64,000 bases of DNA from Allantophomopsis cytisporea (Eukaryota; Ascomycota; Leotiomycetes; Phacidiales; Phacidiaceae): assembly GCA_024752435.1 (NCBI GenBank), contig CP103027.1:806001-870000 (forward strand). The letters are read 5' to 3'. Below the pieces are notes generated by a model. The model had not been told where the DNA came from, searched no databases, and saw nothing but the letters and a program-made list of their open reading frames with translations. Within the stretch, counting starts at the first letter, position 1, and each line of letters opens with the position of its first letter. The translations under genes were made by a program, and so were the position numbers. This document shows, piece by piece, positions 55,026 through 64,000 of the stretch.

Positions 55026-55305
55026 AAATGAACATCGGGGGTAATCGAGTGTTTTCGTTGCAGCTGGATGGAGCTCTTATTGCGTACTGTATATCATATT
55101 CATTGCTGATTGGTATAGAAGAAGATGTTTGTCCTGTTCTGGATCTCTCTCTGATACTCTGAATTCCGATGACCTTTGAATCTGCTATTATTGTTCTCTT
55201 CGGCCTCTTCTCCTACTAATGGTATATGATATTTTCCCCTAGTGATCGGTATTCCGTAAGTGATTGGATATGTACATCTTCGTCGTCTTCTCTTCCTTCT
55301 GCCCT

Positions 55306-55345
55306 CTCCCTCCTCCCTCCTCCCTCCTCCCTCCTCTCCTCCCTC
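55306..55345. repeat. (CCTCCCT)n polypyrimidine repeat
   Basis: Pure pyrimidine tandem repeat of about 7 bp on the plus strand. The wider tract 55280-55430 is strongly C/T biased. Confidence 0.9.
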
Positions 55346-55713
55346 CGCCCTCTTCTCTCGGCCTTCTACCTTCTGGTCATCGCCTTCTGCCTTCTGCCCG
55401 CTGCCTTCTGCCCTTCCCACTCCCTTGATCATGTTTAACTCACCTTGATGAGTTCCCGATACTGACAAGTCGCGCCATAGGGTTGCGTAGTCGCCAGCAT
55501 TGTTCGAGTGAAGGTGGTGTGCTTCCCTGGGATTGATACTGTAATGGGCTGTGGCGCGGGAGCCGAGGGGTACACTAAAACACTAAACTCTGCGTTGTAT
55601 GCGGTGTATGCGTCGTGTGGTGCCTACAAACTCCGACCTTCTGCCTTTCTTCCCTTCTGAGTGTGACTATGTAGTATGTAGTGTAGTACCTACGACTAGG
55701 TATGACTTATGAC

Positions 55714-55759
55714 TGTGAGTGTGAGTGTGAGTGTGAGTGTGAGTGTGAGTGTGAGCGTG
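55714..55759. repeat. (GTGAGT)n microsatellite
   Basis: About seven tandem GTGAGT units, the last ones diverged. Confidence 0.93.
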
Positions 55760-55790
55760 AATGCGAGTCCGAGTGGAGTACTACGTAGAT

Positions 55791-55834
55791 GGAGAGAGAG
55801 AGAGAGAGAAAAAGAGAGAGTGAGTGAGTGAGTG
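55791..55834. repeat. (GA)n followed by (GAGT)n
   Basis: Purine-rich tract of GA units with one A-run, then four GAGT units. Confidence 0.9.
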
Positions 55835-56227
55835 TGGGTGTTGTCTCGTCCTGCAACAAATCGCAAAAACAAAACTGCACCATCAAGTGCATCAGCCTAG
55901 TTTTATTGATAACTAATACCAAAATAATAAAATATCCCCAAACAAGAGGCACTTGCATCTCGACTCTTCTAAGATCTCTCTCTCTCTCTCTTCCAACATA
56001 TCCATCCTTCTCTGATCCCAGTCGACATCATACAGCAGTAGTGAGTGAAAGGAAGTGCCGTTTCCCGCCCTGTCTATCTTTGTCCCCATCACATCGCATC
56101 GTCTTCTCCACTTTCACGGCTCATCCTTGCTACACGTACTTTCGCGATCCTTCACTCAAAGACACAGTCGAGACAAAATCAAAGTCCACTACGTAGTACG
56201 CTTCATCTATTCTTTAACCTTACTCCA

Positions 56228-56255
56228 AACCACCACCACCACCACCACCACCACA
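56228..56255. repeat. (ACC)n microsatellite
   Basis: About eight ACC units in the leader region of the RBR gene. Confidence 0.92.
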
Positions 56256-56465
56256 ACTACCCGGCGCACTTCGTGATTTCGCTAGCTGCTATCTCCAGCC
56301 CTATCACCTCCCTCGTCTTTCCTCAGTATACTCATCTCGAGAGCACTTCCACACCTGCTCCTGAGAGACATCATTCCCTCTTCCGCGCCTCATGATCACC
56401 CCGAAGATTCATTGGCAAATGAGGGGTTCACGATAAGGTTGATCGAGGATCTTCACCCTACACAT

Positions 56466-58586
56466 ATGCCCGCAGCTCTGCCCGACTCACCAAGTCGCCG
56501 AATGATGATGCCCGTATCAAGAAATCGATCGCTGTCGGACTTGGACAATATCGAAGTACCGGAGGAGCTGGACGATAAGGATTATGTCAAGGAAGTCTTA
56601 CAGTTGACCTCGGAGGAAACCGAGGATGCTGTCGATGATCAGCTTGCCGAAGAAGCCGCTGGCTTGGGGATTACGGTCTCACGTCCATCTACGGCGACGA
56701 GGAACGGGCATATTTCGCAATGCGAGTCGTCTCTCACCGTCGAAACTAGACACACTCGAAGCGGCTCAACAGCATCGCAAGCCTCCGATTCGACGAGTAT
56801 GACTTCGCGATCATCGAATGAGCAGAACGGATACGATAACCATGGGGCCTCGACGGGAAAACCCACACTCAGACGATCATTGTCTTTCTCTGAATACGAT
56901 AAGTACCTGGAGCAGGTTGCTATACAAAAGGTCGCAGGCAGATTGCCTCCACCACCCATTCCAACCGAGCCAAGTCCATCGTTGTTTTCGGTCTCGACAC
57001 GGATGTCATATGCAAGTATCAAGAGTGGACTCAAAAGCCGACTTCGAATTCGTCGCAGATCAGGAACAGATTACTTGAAGTCAGCTCTTCAGCCCCACAT
57101 ACGTGAAAATTCAACTAACATTATCAGGACTTGCATTTGCTGCCGCGATGAGTTCAAGAAGAACCAAACTATGCATACTATGCCATGCCTACACAACTAT
57201 TGCGATAACTGTCTACATACTCTAGTCACACAAGCTGCAGCGGACGAAACGAACATGCCCCCCAAATGTTGTAGTCAACCCGTCTCAGCGCCAATGATAA
57301 AGACCATTCTCAGCCCTGAAGAGCAACAAGAATTCATGAGGAGCGTTATTCAATATGCGACACCATGGGATGCCCGAATTTTCTGCCCAAATCCAGCATG
57401 CGGCCAGTTTATACCTAAAAGGAACAAGATTGATCCAAAGCATCCGTTTGAGGTTGTCTGTCGGAAATGTCGTACAAAAGCTTGCTCGACTTGTAAACGG
57501 GGTGCTCATCCAATAGGACAAGATTGTCCTGCGGACTGGGAACTCGATGCTGTACTCAAGATGGGCGAGAACCATGGTTGGCGCAGATGCTACAAATGCA
57601 GGACGTTGGTTGAATTATCACAAGGCTGCTCACACATTACATGTCGCTGCAAAGCTCAATTTTGTTATATATGCGGTGCGGTCTGGGACCCCGACGTTGG
57701 TTGTCCGAATTATTGTGACGGCGAGGAAGAGCTGGAACGACGTCGTGCAGAAGAAGAGGCACGAGCTGCCAAGGATGCTGAGGAAAAAGCTGCACAGGAG
57801 GCAGCGGATGCTATTATGGCTGCGGAGATGGTTGAAGCCATTAAACGCAGTGAAGAGCACGACGAGCTAAACGCCCTGCGAGCAAGGCAAGTCAACGAAC
57901 GAGATCGATTTTGTGCTTTTGAAAGGAAAATGAAGTGGCTCATGTGGACGCGGCACGGACAAGCAAAGCTTGATACGCTGGACCGTTATGCGGAACTGCA
58001 CACGAAGATGAAAGAACGCCATCAGAAGACCTCGTCCCACCTGGAAGATCGTCAAGTAGCCGCGGAGATGGAATTACGAGCGAGTCTCAAGCAGAGCGAG
58101 AGGTCCGTCCGCATCCGACTACGACACATGGAGGCATACTGCGATGGCCTGGGCCGAAGTGCCAGTGGCATGAATCCCGCACGCATTGTCACGGAACGCG
58201 ACCTGCGTGAACTCGGCCAACAATACAACCTTCGTGACGATCTCGAACGCTTGCACCAGTCCAAGATCAATGTCATGCGCGACAAGCAGGCTAAGCAGAT
58301 GGAGCAGCTCATTTCTCGCCAGGAAGAGGAGCTCGAGAAACTCCTTGTCAAGCAGCAAGATGATCTCGATGCTCTGGAAGAGGGCTTCGGCGTCGAGGAG
58401 GAGAAATTCTTGAGGCTTTTTGCTGCAAGGAAACAGAGGTTGCTGAAGAGATGGGGAGTTGTGGAGCAGGTTGCTAGGAAGAGGCTGGAGGAGAAGGATG
58501 GACTGAAGTATGGCCCGCTTCCTGTCATTGAGTGGATAGCTCCAGCACCGACAACTGAGGTCATTCTTGAAGCTGTTACTGAGTAA
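56466..58586 (+). CDS. RBR (RING-IBR-RING) E3 ubiquitin ligase
   Basis: 706 residues without introns from the ATG at 56466. The same frame is open upstream (no ATG), so a 5' exon is possible. The first 230 residues are disordered and serine-rich (MMMPVSRNRSLSDLDNIEVP). RING1 is TCICCRDEFKKNQTMHTMPC with LHNYCDNCLHTLV. The IBR is IFCPNPACGQFIPKRN with VVCRKCRTKACSTCKRGAHP. RING2 is RRCYKCRTLVELSQGCSHIT with CRCKAQFCYICGAVWDP. The cysteine in QGCSHI sits where RBR ligases carry the ubiquitin thioester. After the RBR there are about 280 residues of charged coiled coil (EELERRRAEEEARAAKDAEE, RQEEELEKLLVKQQDDLDAL). Substrates are unknown. Complete and well supported. Confidence 0.94.
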   Translation: MPAALPDSPSRRMMMPVSRNRSLSDLDNIEVPEELDDKDYVKEVLQLTSEETEDAVDDQLAEEAAGLGITVSRPSTATRNGHISQCESSLTVETRHTRSGSTASQASDSTSMTSRSSNEQNGYDNHGASTGKPTLRRSLSFSEYDKYLEQVAIQKVAGRLPPPPIPTEPSPSLFSVSTRMSYASIKSGLKSRLRIRRRSGTDYLKSALQPHIRENSTNIIRTCICCRDEFKKNQTMHTMPCLHNYCDNCLHTLVTQAAADETNMPPKCCSQPVSAPMIKTILSPEEQQEFMRSVIQYATPWDARIFCPNPACGQFIPKRNKIDPKHPFEVVCRKCRTKACSTCKRGAHPIGQDCPADWELDAVLKMGENHGWRRCYKCRTLVELSQGCSHITCRCKAQFCYICGAVWDPDVGCPNYCDGEEELERRRAEEEARAAKDAEEKAAQEAADAIMAAEMVEAIKRSEEHDELNALRARQVNERDRFCAFERKMKWLMWTRHGQAKLDTLDRYAELHTKMKERHQKTSSHLEDRQVAAEMELRASLKQSERSVRIRLRHMEAYCDGLGRSASGMNPARIVTERDLRELGQQYNLRDDLERLHQSKINVMRDKQAKQMEQLISRQEEELEKLLVKQQDDLDALEEGFGVEEEKFLRLFAARKQRLLKRWGVVEQVARKRLEEKDGLKYGPLPVIEWIAPAPTTEVILEAVTE

Positions 58587-59928
58587 CGGGTCATCACTGT
58601 CTCGAGAGAAGGTGCACTGGGGTTATGATAATGAGTTAATGAGCATACAACGATTGGAGGTTTGTTTTGAATTTTTGGGGAGGATTTATTGATTCATTTA
58701 TTGAAGATGTTTATTTGGCGATTTGGCGGTCTCTGACATTTTTGATGACTGATTTTGAGTTCCGAGTTTTCTTTCTTTTGTTCATGGTGTGGACGCGGAG
58801 GTGGAGGTTGATAGGGGGACTGTTGTTTTTTGGTGGGTCTTAGATCTGCTCCTTCTACTTACTTGCTTTAGATATACCCGGCGTCTGAAGGGCTCTTGCA
58901 TCTGTACATAGATTGAGGTCAATGGAAAGGCCGTGAGGATTTATACATATGACTCTGTTTGACTGGTTTTGGTTGATGGCGATTTTTGAGGTCTCCATTT
59001 TGTGATACTATGGTATTCATGCTTCAAAAGATTGAAAGCTGGCGAATACCCTTACTTTATAAAACTTGAGGCTTCGACAATTACCGTTGTGCACTAACAG
59101 TATTGAGCATACGCCTTGGTTTGGTTAATTTGGTTGGTTTGCGTGGCAGGTTTGAAATCGGAAATGTCCACATACATCTGTCATGCTTTATACCTAAGAC
59201 CAAGGGTGCAGTGCACTTGTTAGTACTGCATGTACGACTCAGTATGCATGCGATGCTCATACTTTATGTTTGTGATGGAGGACTGGGTGTTCGAATGTCT
59301 CCTTACAGTATGCCAACGGTAATGCATGTATATCCTCGCATGCCAGGCAACGGTAACGACTAGATTCACCATTCAATGTTCATATACATATTGGATTCTT
59401 GAGGCTTCAACATCTCCTTGCAGTAGTGAGTGCAGTCCGCAAAGCAATACTTAGGGTGGTTGACTCCGTTTATCAGGTCGTTCGCCCATATGGAAACGTT
59501 ATCAAAGTCAATAGGTTAGTATTGGAGCCCACTGTACCTATGTCATGAAGCGGGGTTTAAAGTTTCGCACTGCGTTTGCAGAATGGCATATCTACTGTGT
59601 ACATCCATTTGAGGTTCGGGGTGTAGCATAATATATTCGTCCCGCTACACACGAAAGGAAATAGAGGAGTTATCAAGAATTCTCACCCTGTACCTCACCT
59701 TATCTCTCCCAAAGTGGTCACGAGACCTCGTGCACATTCCGTGACGTGAACCCTGACGAAAAGGTTTCGAACAACTTCTCGCGCCCACTTTCGATTTCGT
59801 GCGATTGCGGGGTTTGAGTTGGATGTATTTTATTTTTACATCTACTATCAAGCTATGTCTTTGCATCAATTGATATAAAATTTGATGCATGTTTACGATA
59901 CGTGGAAGTGAGACTAACACTTTCCACC
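58587..59928. other. Spacer between RBR and CCCH genes
   Basis: 3' flank of the RBR gene and promoter of the CCCH gene. T/G-rich strand from 58650 to 58850. No gene recognised. Confidence 0.45.
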
Positions 59929-62289
59929 ATGGCCGCTGATATGGAGTTGTCTGTTATGGCAAAGACAGGCCTACGACAGGCTGAAATGGTAGGCTCATCT
60001 CATTCTCTTTGCACCAATTATTTCCCAATGCTCGATGCTGGTGGCATTGTTGATAATGCTGTGTCACCCCCATCCTTCAGCTACAAATGCTTACTCTGAT
60101 TAACTCTGAGCGAATCATAGCTGATTCAGAAATTTAGGGCCTGCTTATACTCTACGGTGCAGGTTATTTCAACGAAGAGGAATGGATCCGAATGGACGGT
60201 CTGCTTCACAAGGGCAAATACGAATTCACCAGCGGCCCTCCACGACATCTCCTTGATGGCTTCGATTCACCACTCTTAGAGGCCAATGACAAGACCCAGG
60301 ATAACTTGTCCGTGGCGGAGAAAGATATCGTGCCCATCGAACTCGGCGAAGGGAAGATCGTGGCCAGTGAAGAAGAGACGACCAGCCAGGACATATGGGA
60401 TCAAGCCCCATCGACAGAACATGTCGAACTTACTCTCTCCACACCAGTCACTAGCAGTGCTCTCTCTAGTAAGGTGAATATAACCCCTGATGTACCTCGA
60501 CCCGCCCAGAAGGCGATTTCAACGGAAGGACAATCAGATACCATCGTTAATGATGTTGATTCCTATACTGAGAATTTTCTTCGCGAGCAATACTCTGAGC
60601 CTCATTACCCTGAGTCCCAGTGCTTTGAGCCTAATCCTGAGCGATACATTTCCAACCGCGAGCGAAGACGCGAGCGAAGCGAAGAACTTTCTCGATTGGC
60701 AAGTTCTCAGACGCCCCCGACTGAAGGCAGGCTCGCATCCATTATGCGAGACCCCTCTCGTCTCCTTCAAACTAAATATAAGGTTCCAGGTAAATCCATC
60801 AACATTGTATTCGTCGCTACCAGAGCATTCAATCCAATACCTGATACGCAGCTCACGGTACACCCTGGAGATCATCTTCAGATCATAAAATACATCTCTA
60901 AGGAATGGTACTTTGCTCGAAACCTTCGGACCAAGATTTTCGGACAGTACAATCAGGATGTCGTCCAGGCCGAACCTTTTTCCAGAGTGGAGGGCATCAG
61001 CCAGGCAGAATATGATAGAGCAAACCCCACGGTTAATGCTCCAAAACAGCCCGCTGGAACGAATGTTGCAGCTGCCCTTCATGAGAGTGAAGCTTCTTTG
61101 TCTTCTTTGCCAACTGATCCAATCATCCTAAGACACGCCCATAGACCAGGACAGCATGTGAATGCGTATTTGGTAGCTCGCCGACCCGTCATCAAAGATA
61201 ATGCTGAGAGAATCGCAATTGAAGTTGGTGATCGAATTCGAATCCAGAGACTTCTCTCTGGCATCACTTTTACTGGAGTCAATATGCGTACCAAGCAACA
61301 TGGTCAAGTCCACCGCGATGTCTTCGATGATACCTCCGAACCTTCGAAACCCTATGTGAAATCAAAGTCTCCTTATGCACCCACACCATCCAGACTGGGT
61401 CATCATGACTATGAACCCGAGGCTGCAATGGACTGGCAGGATGATAACACTCCTATCTCTGGCTCCGTACGTTCAGATGCTCGCAGTCATCTACGATCTG
61501 GTTCTTCAACTATGGCTATCAACATACCTTGGCGATCTGCTCGTGCTTCTGGCTTGCAGCAGTCTATTTATGCTGAATCACCGCCACCTCGGACGGCATC
61601 ACCAGCAACATCAGTCATGTCAGCACAGGAGATTGAGCGTCTTGTGAACCGCAAAGTTAGTCTGACTTCAAGTTTACTCCTAGTGCTTAAATAACATAGA
61701 AGCTAAAGCTGACCGGCCATCTCAGGTTGCGGAAGTTCTCAAAGAAAAGAGCCCAAGCAATAGTCCCGCTCCTTCGAATGGTGTTGCTAAATCTCGCTCA
61801 GTCTGCTGGTGGTGGGCGACACCTGGTCGAACCTGCCGCTATAAGGAGAAAGACTGCAAACACTTGCATCACTACCCAGTTGACGGCGTCATCGCACCAC
61901 AGCCATCGTCTCAGCGTGTCCGCTCTGAGCCAAAGCCGGCCAAGACACTCACGTGCTGGTTCTGGCATAATCAGGGTCACTGTGACAACAGCGAGGAGAG
62001 TTGTAAGTTTGCTCACCGATGGACAGGGGAGGTCGCCGACGAGCCATTCTGGATTAAGACGAAGAAAGTGAACGCCGACCATAATTCGCAAGATTTTGAT
62101 GATGAGCTGGATTATGGTGATGGAGAGGAACATGCGCGTGATCAGTGGGAGACACAGAGTGTGACAGGCCGTGTCATGGGCTCAAGCCGGAGTGTTGATG
62201 AAGAGGTTACAACAGAGGCTCCCGTCTCTACATATGATGAGGAGGCAGCGAGAAAGACGGCCGAAGAGCAGGGCTTACAGTGGTGGTAG
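59929..62289 (+). CDS. CCCH zinc-finger protein with SH3-like segments
   Basis: About 710 residues in three exons, starting at CCACCATGG (a strong start context) with MAADMELSVMAKTGLRQAEM. The first intron joins AEM to GLLILYGAGYFNEEEWIRMD. Two segments look like SH3 folds: VFVATRAFNPIPDTQLTVHP with GDHLQIIKYISKEWYFARNL, and NAYLVARRPVIKDNAERIAI with EVGDRIRIQRL. The C-terminal exon carries two CCCH fingers: CWWWATPGRTCRYKEKDCKH (C-x9-C-x6-C-x3-H) and CWFWHNQGHCDNSEESCKFA (C-x8-C-x6-C-x3-H). An acidic tail ends EEQGLQWW. CCCH fingers bind RNA or, in some fungi, DNA. The role is not known. The SH3 call is by pattern only. Confidence 0.86.
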
Positions 62290-62927
62290 GTATGTGATTC
62301 TGAGGCGTCATTTGCTATAGCTATGCTATACCGCAATACAAGCAATTAGTTGCTGTTTGATTGAAATCAATATTACGGATTGAGTATTGTATAGATTGGT
62401 TCCTGATGTATGTTAGGTAGTGCTTTGGCTTTATGTTATAGTAGATGTTAGCTTTGGAATACCAAAATTATAAAAGATACGGGAGATTCATTCGTGGTTG
62501 ACAAATCATTTAGGTGATCTATGATTCGCAGGAAGTGGTTCTGGAAGATTATCTAGGCTGCTAAGTCCTACGAGAGGTATTATTGCCAAGGGCCATCTAA
62601 ATGATCTATGACGATCAAGTGAAGCATGGAAGCGCGTTGCAAAACATGCTCGCATCCTCGTACAAAATGCATTCTTTGCAAAAGAAATGGACAATCAGAT
62701 TTAGTTTGGTATTCCATTGATCATCCTAAGATGAAGAGAAGCAGAACACCCGAGGATACAATCAGAAAAGAGTGAGTGCGTAGATCCAAATGCATAGCAT
62801 GACTCTCTACAACAGCTTATATAAAATGCATGTCAAACAAGCTTGGACTGATCACTTCCTACCTTCCAGGCCTCACTCTCATTCTCAGTCGGCAAAAAAT
62901 AATGCATAGCCAAAAAAAGGAAGCCAC
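62290..62927. other. 3' spacer between the CCCH gene and tRNA-Gly
   Basis: No gene seen. The A-run at 62912-62918 is the Pol III terminator of the minus-strand tRNA. Confidence 0.5.
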
Positions 62928-63000
62928 TGCGACGTGCGAGATTCGAACTCACGTCCCCGGCTTGGGAAGCCGATCGGTTAAACCACTACCATAACGCCGC
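62928..63000 (-). tRNA. tRNA-Gly (anticodon CCC)
   Basis: A 73-nt cloverleaf on the minus strand. Acceptor GCGGCGT/ACGTCGC with one G-U; D stem TGGT/ACCG; anticodon stem TCGGC/GCCGG with loop TTCCCAA giving CCC (reads GGG); T stem GTGAG/CTCGC with TTCGAAT loop; discriminator A. No intron. A seven-T terminator follows (62912-62918 on the plus strand). Confidence 0.95.
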
Positions 63001-64000
63001 CATGAGGCTATCATGTCACTTTTTTGCAAACAGCTTGCTTGTCCGTTCTTGTAACGGTCGGTTTGATTCTGTCTTGGAGGTGATGCCTGCAATATGGCAT
63101 TGTGCAGGAATGTGAGGTCTTGTTGGCATTTCAAACTTCAGATATTGGATGAGGTGCTATGGCAGCCAGCCTTGCATTAGTCTCTTGCTTTTATTGGCTA
63201 TAGTGTAGGTCGACCCCGGCACGATATTATCGATAAAGGAGTGGAGCAGGCTGATTTGTTATTGTGGGCATCTTGACTTTTCATTGGAAAAGAATTGCAT
63301 GTTTCTGTGCTTTTACTGTACCAAATTTCTCAAAGCCATTTGTTCTATGAGATGCTTCACGATGACTTCTTCCCCGGCGAGCTTGTTTCTTATATGTTTC
63401 TCTATTGTAGGTGTCATGGTACACGGCATTGTGTGTGCTGCAGATTTTGGGTACTGAATTGAGTGAAGGAGAGAAGGAGTAGGATTCTACTCTGCAGCTA
63501 TTCTAATACTACGTGGTACGGTGAATGCCTAATCCGGTGATTGAGTGAAGGTGAGAACCACTCACTTTCATATACTCGCACCGAAGTGAGGTTTGCATGT
63601 TGACCAAATATGTTGACAGTAGGCCTTTTCCCTAAATTCCTACGTAAACAGCTTCGACGACATCTTAGCTTTATATGCTCTTTACTTATGACCTGTAGCT
63701 TTACTTTATATGGTCCTAATACTAAACACTCTAACATTTTATGCCAACGCCTTGAATAAGTAGTAGCTAAGTACTACAAGAAACCAAGGGTAGGTCAAGT
63801 GTAGATGATATAGGTAGGTTTTGACGAAATATGTTATTCAATTACTATGGATAGACTACGTATTGAGAGTATACTTAGGACATGAAAGGGGATTTGTTTT
63901 GCTATATACGAATCAAGTAAGATGGAGAAAGCGAGGGAAAGGAAGAAGAGTAAAGAGTTATTGACAAAGGCGAGAAGACTTGAGACAAAGTATTTTCAGC
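63001..64000. other. Right-edge spacer
   Basis: No protein or RNA gene recognised in the last kilobase. Any gene at the right edge lies beyond the window. Confidence 0.4.

Larger units (their letters stand above)
52351..56465. other. 4.1-kb microsatellite-rich spacer
   Basis: The largest gap in the window. Holds the promoter of the minus-strand gene ending at 52350, a doubtful frame at 54343-54810, many simple repeats from 54860 to 56255 and the promoter/leader of the RBR gene. Nothing else recognised. Confidence 0.5.

Noticed and set aside
56412..56465. TTG start for the RBR gene
   Set aside because: Nuclear fungal genes start at ATG almost always. The first in-frame ATG is at 56466, and any extra N-terminus would come from a 5' exon.

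Overview
The window is nuclear DNA of a filamentous ascomycete (Pezizomycotina). Genes carry many short GT-AG introns, usually 45-120 bp, with CTAAC/CTGAC-like branch sites near the acceptor. Four Zn(II)2Cys6 transcription factors, several MFS transporters, microsatellite-rich promoters and Pol III tRNA genes fit the same assignment. Codon use and intergenic style suggest a leotiomycete, possibly Sclerotiniaceae, but that finer placement is an impression and not shown by the sequence.

Layout. 1-3651 (-): class V myosin, C-terminal cargo domain beyond the left edge. 4603-6174 (-): D-3-phosphoglycerate dehydrogenase with a TGACTCA site upstream. 7195-8589 (-): NAP1 histone chaperone. 9094-13545 (+): P5B-type ATPase (Ypk9/ATP13A2 family). 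14232-15009 (+): Rab-like GTPase with an altered G4 motif. 15936-16877 (+): three tRNA-Arg(UCU) genes; the middle copy is split in its D-loop by a 54-bp insert with every hallmark of a spliceosomal intron. 17528-19272 (-): Zn2Cys6 factor. 20307-22899 (-): large MFS transporter. 24824-25563 (+): mitochondrial thioredoxin-like protein. 26225-29481 (-): large Zn2Cys6 factor. 31963-34689 (-): Taz1/TRF-like telobox protein. 35871-37602 (+): GDT1/TMEM165 family transporter. 38199-38979 (+): doubtful orphan gene. 40609-41598 (-) and 42729-44486 (+): divergent Zn2Cys6 factor and MFS transporter sharing a promoter with CGG-triplet pairs. 44487-47589: gene-free stretch with several perfect hairpins. 47590-50006 (+): Zn2Cys6 factor, convergent with a fungal N-terminal-domain protein at 50091-52350 (-). 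52351-56465: microsatellite-rich spacer with one doubtful reading frame. 56466-58586 (+): RBR E3 ubiquitin ligase. 59929-62289 (+): CCCH zinc-finger protein with SH3-like segments. 62928-63000 (-): tRNA-Gly(CCC).

Most genes are unrelated housekeeping or regulatory loci, not one cluster. The only pair with an obvious joint logic is the divergent factor/transporter pair at 40.6-44.5 kb. The most unusual observation is the mRNA-type intron inside a tRNA gene. The two exon halves are identical to the flanking intact copies, and the insert has no T-run of four or more that would stop Pol III.
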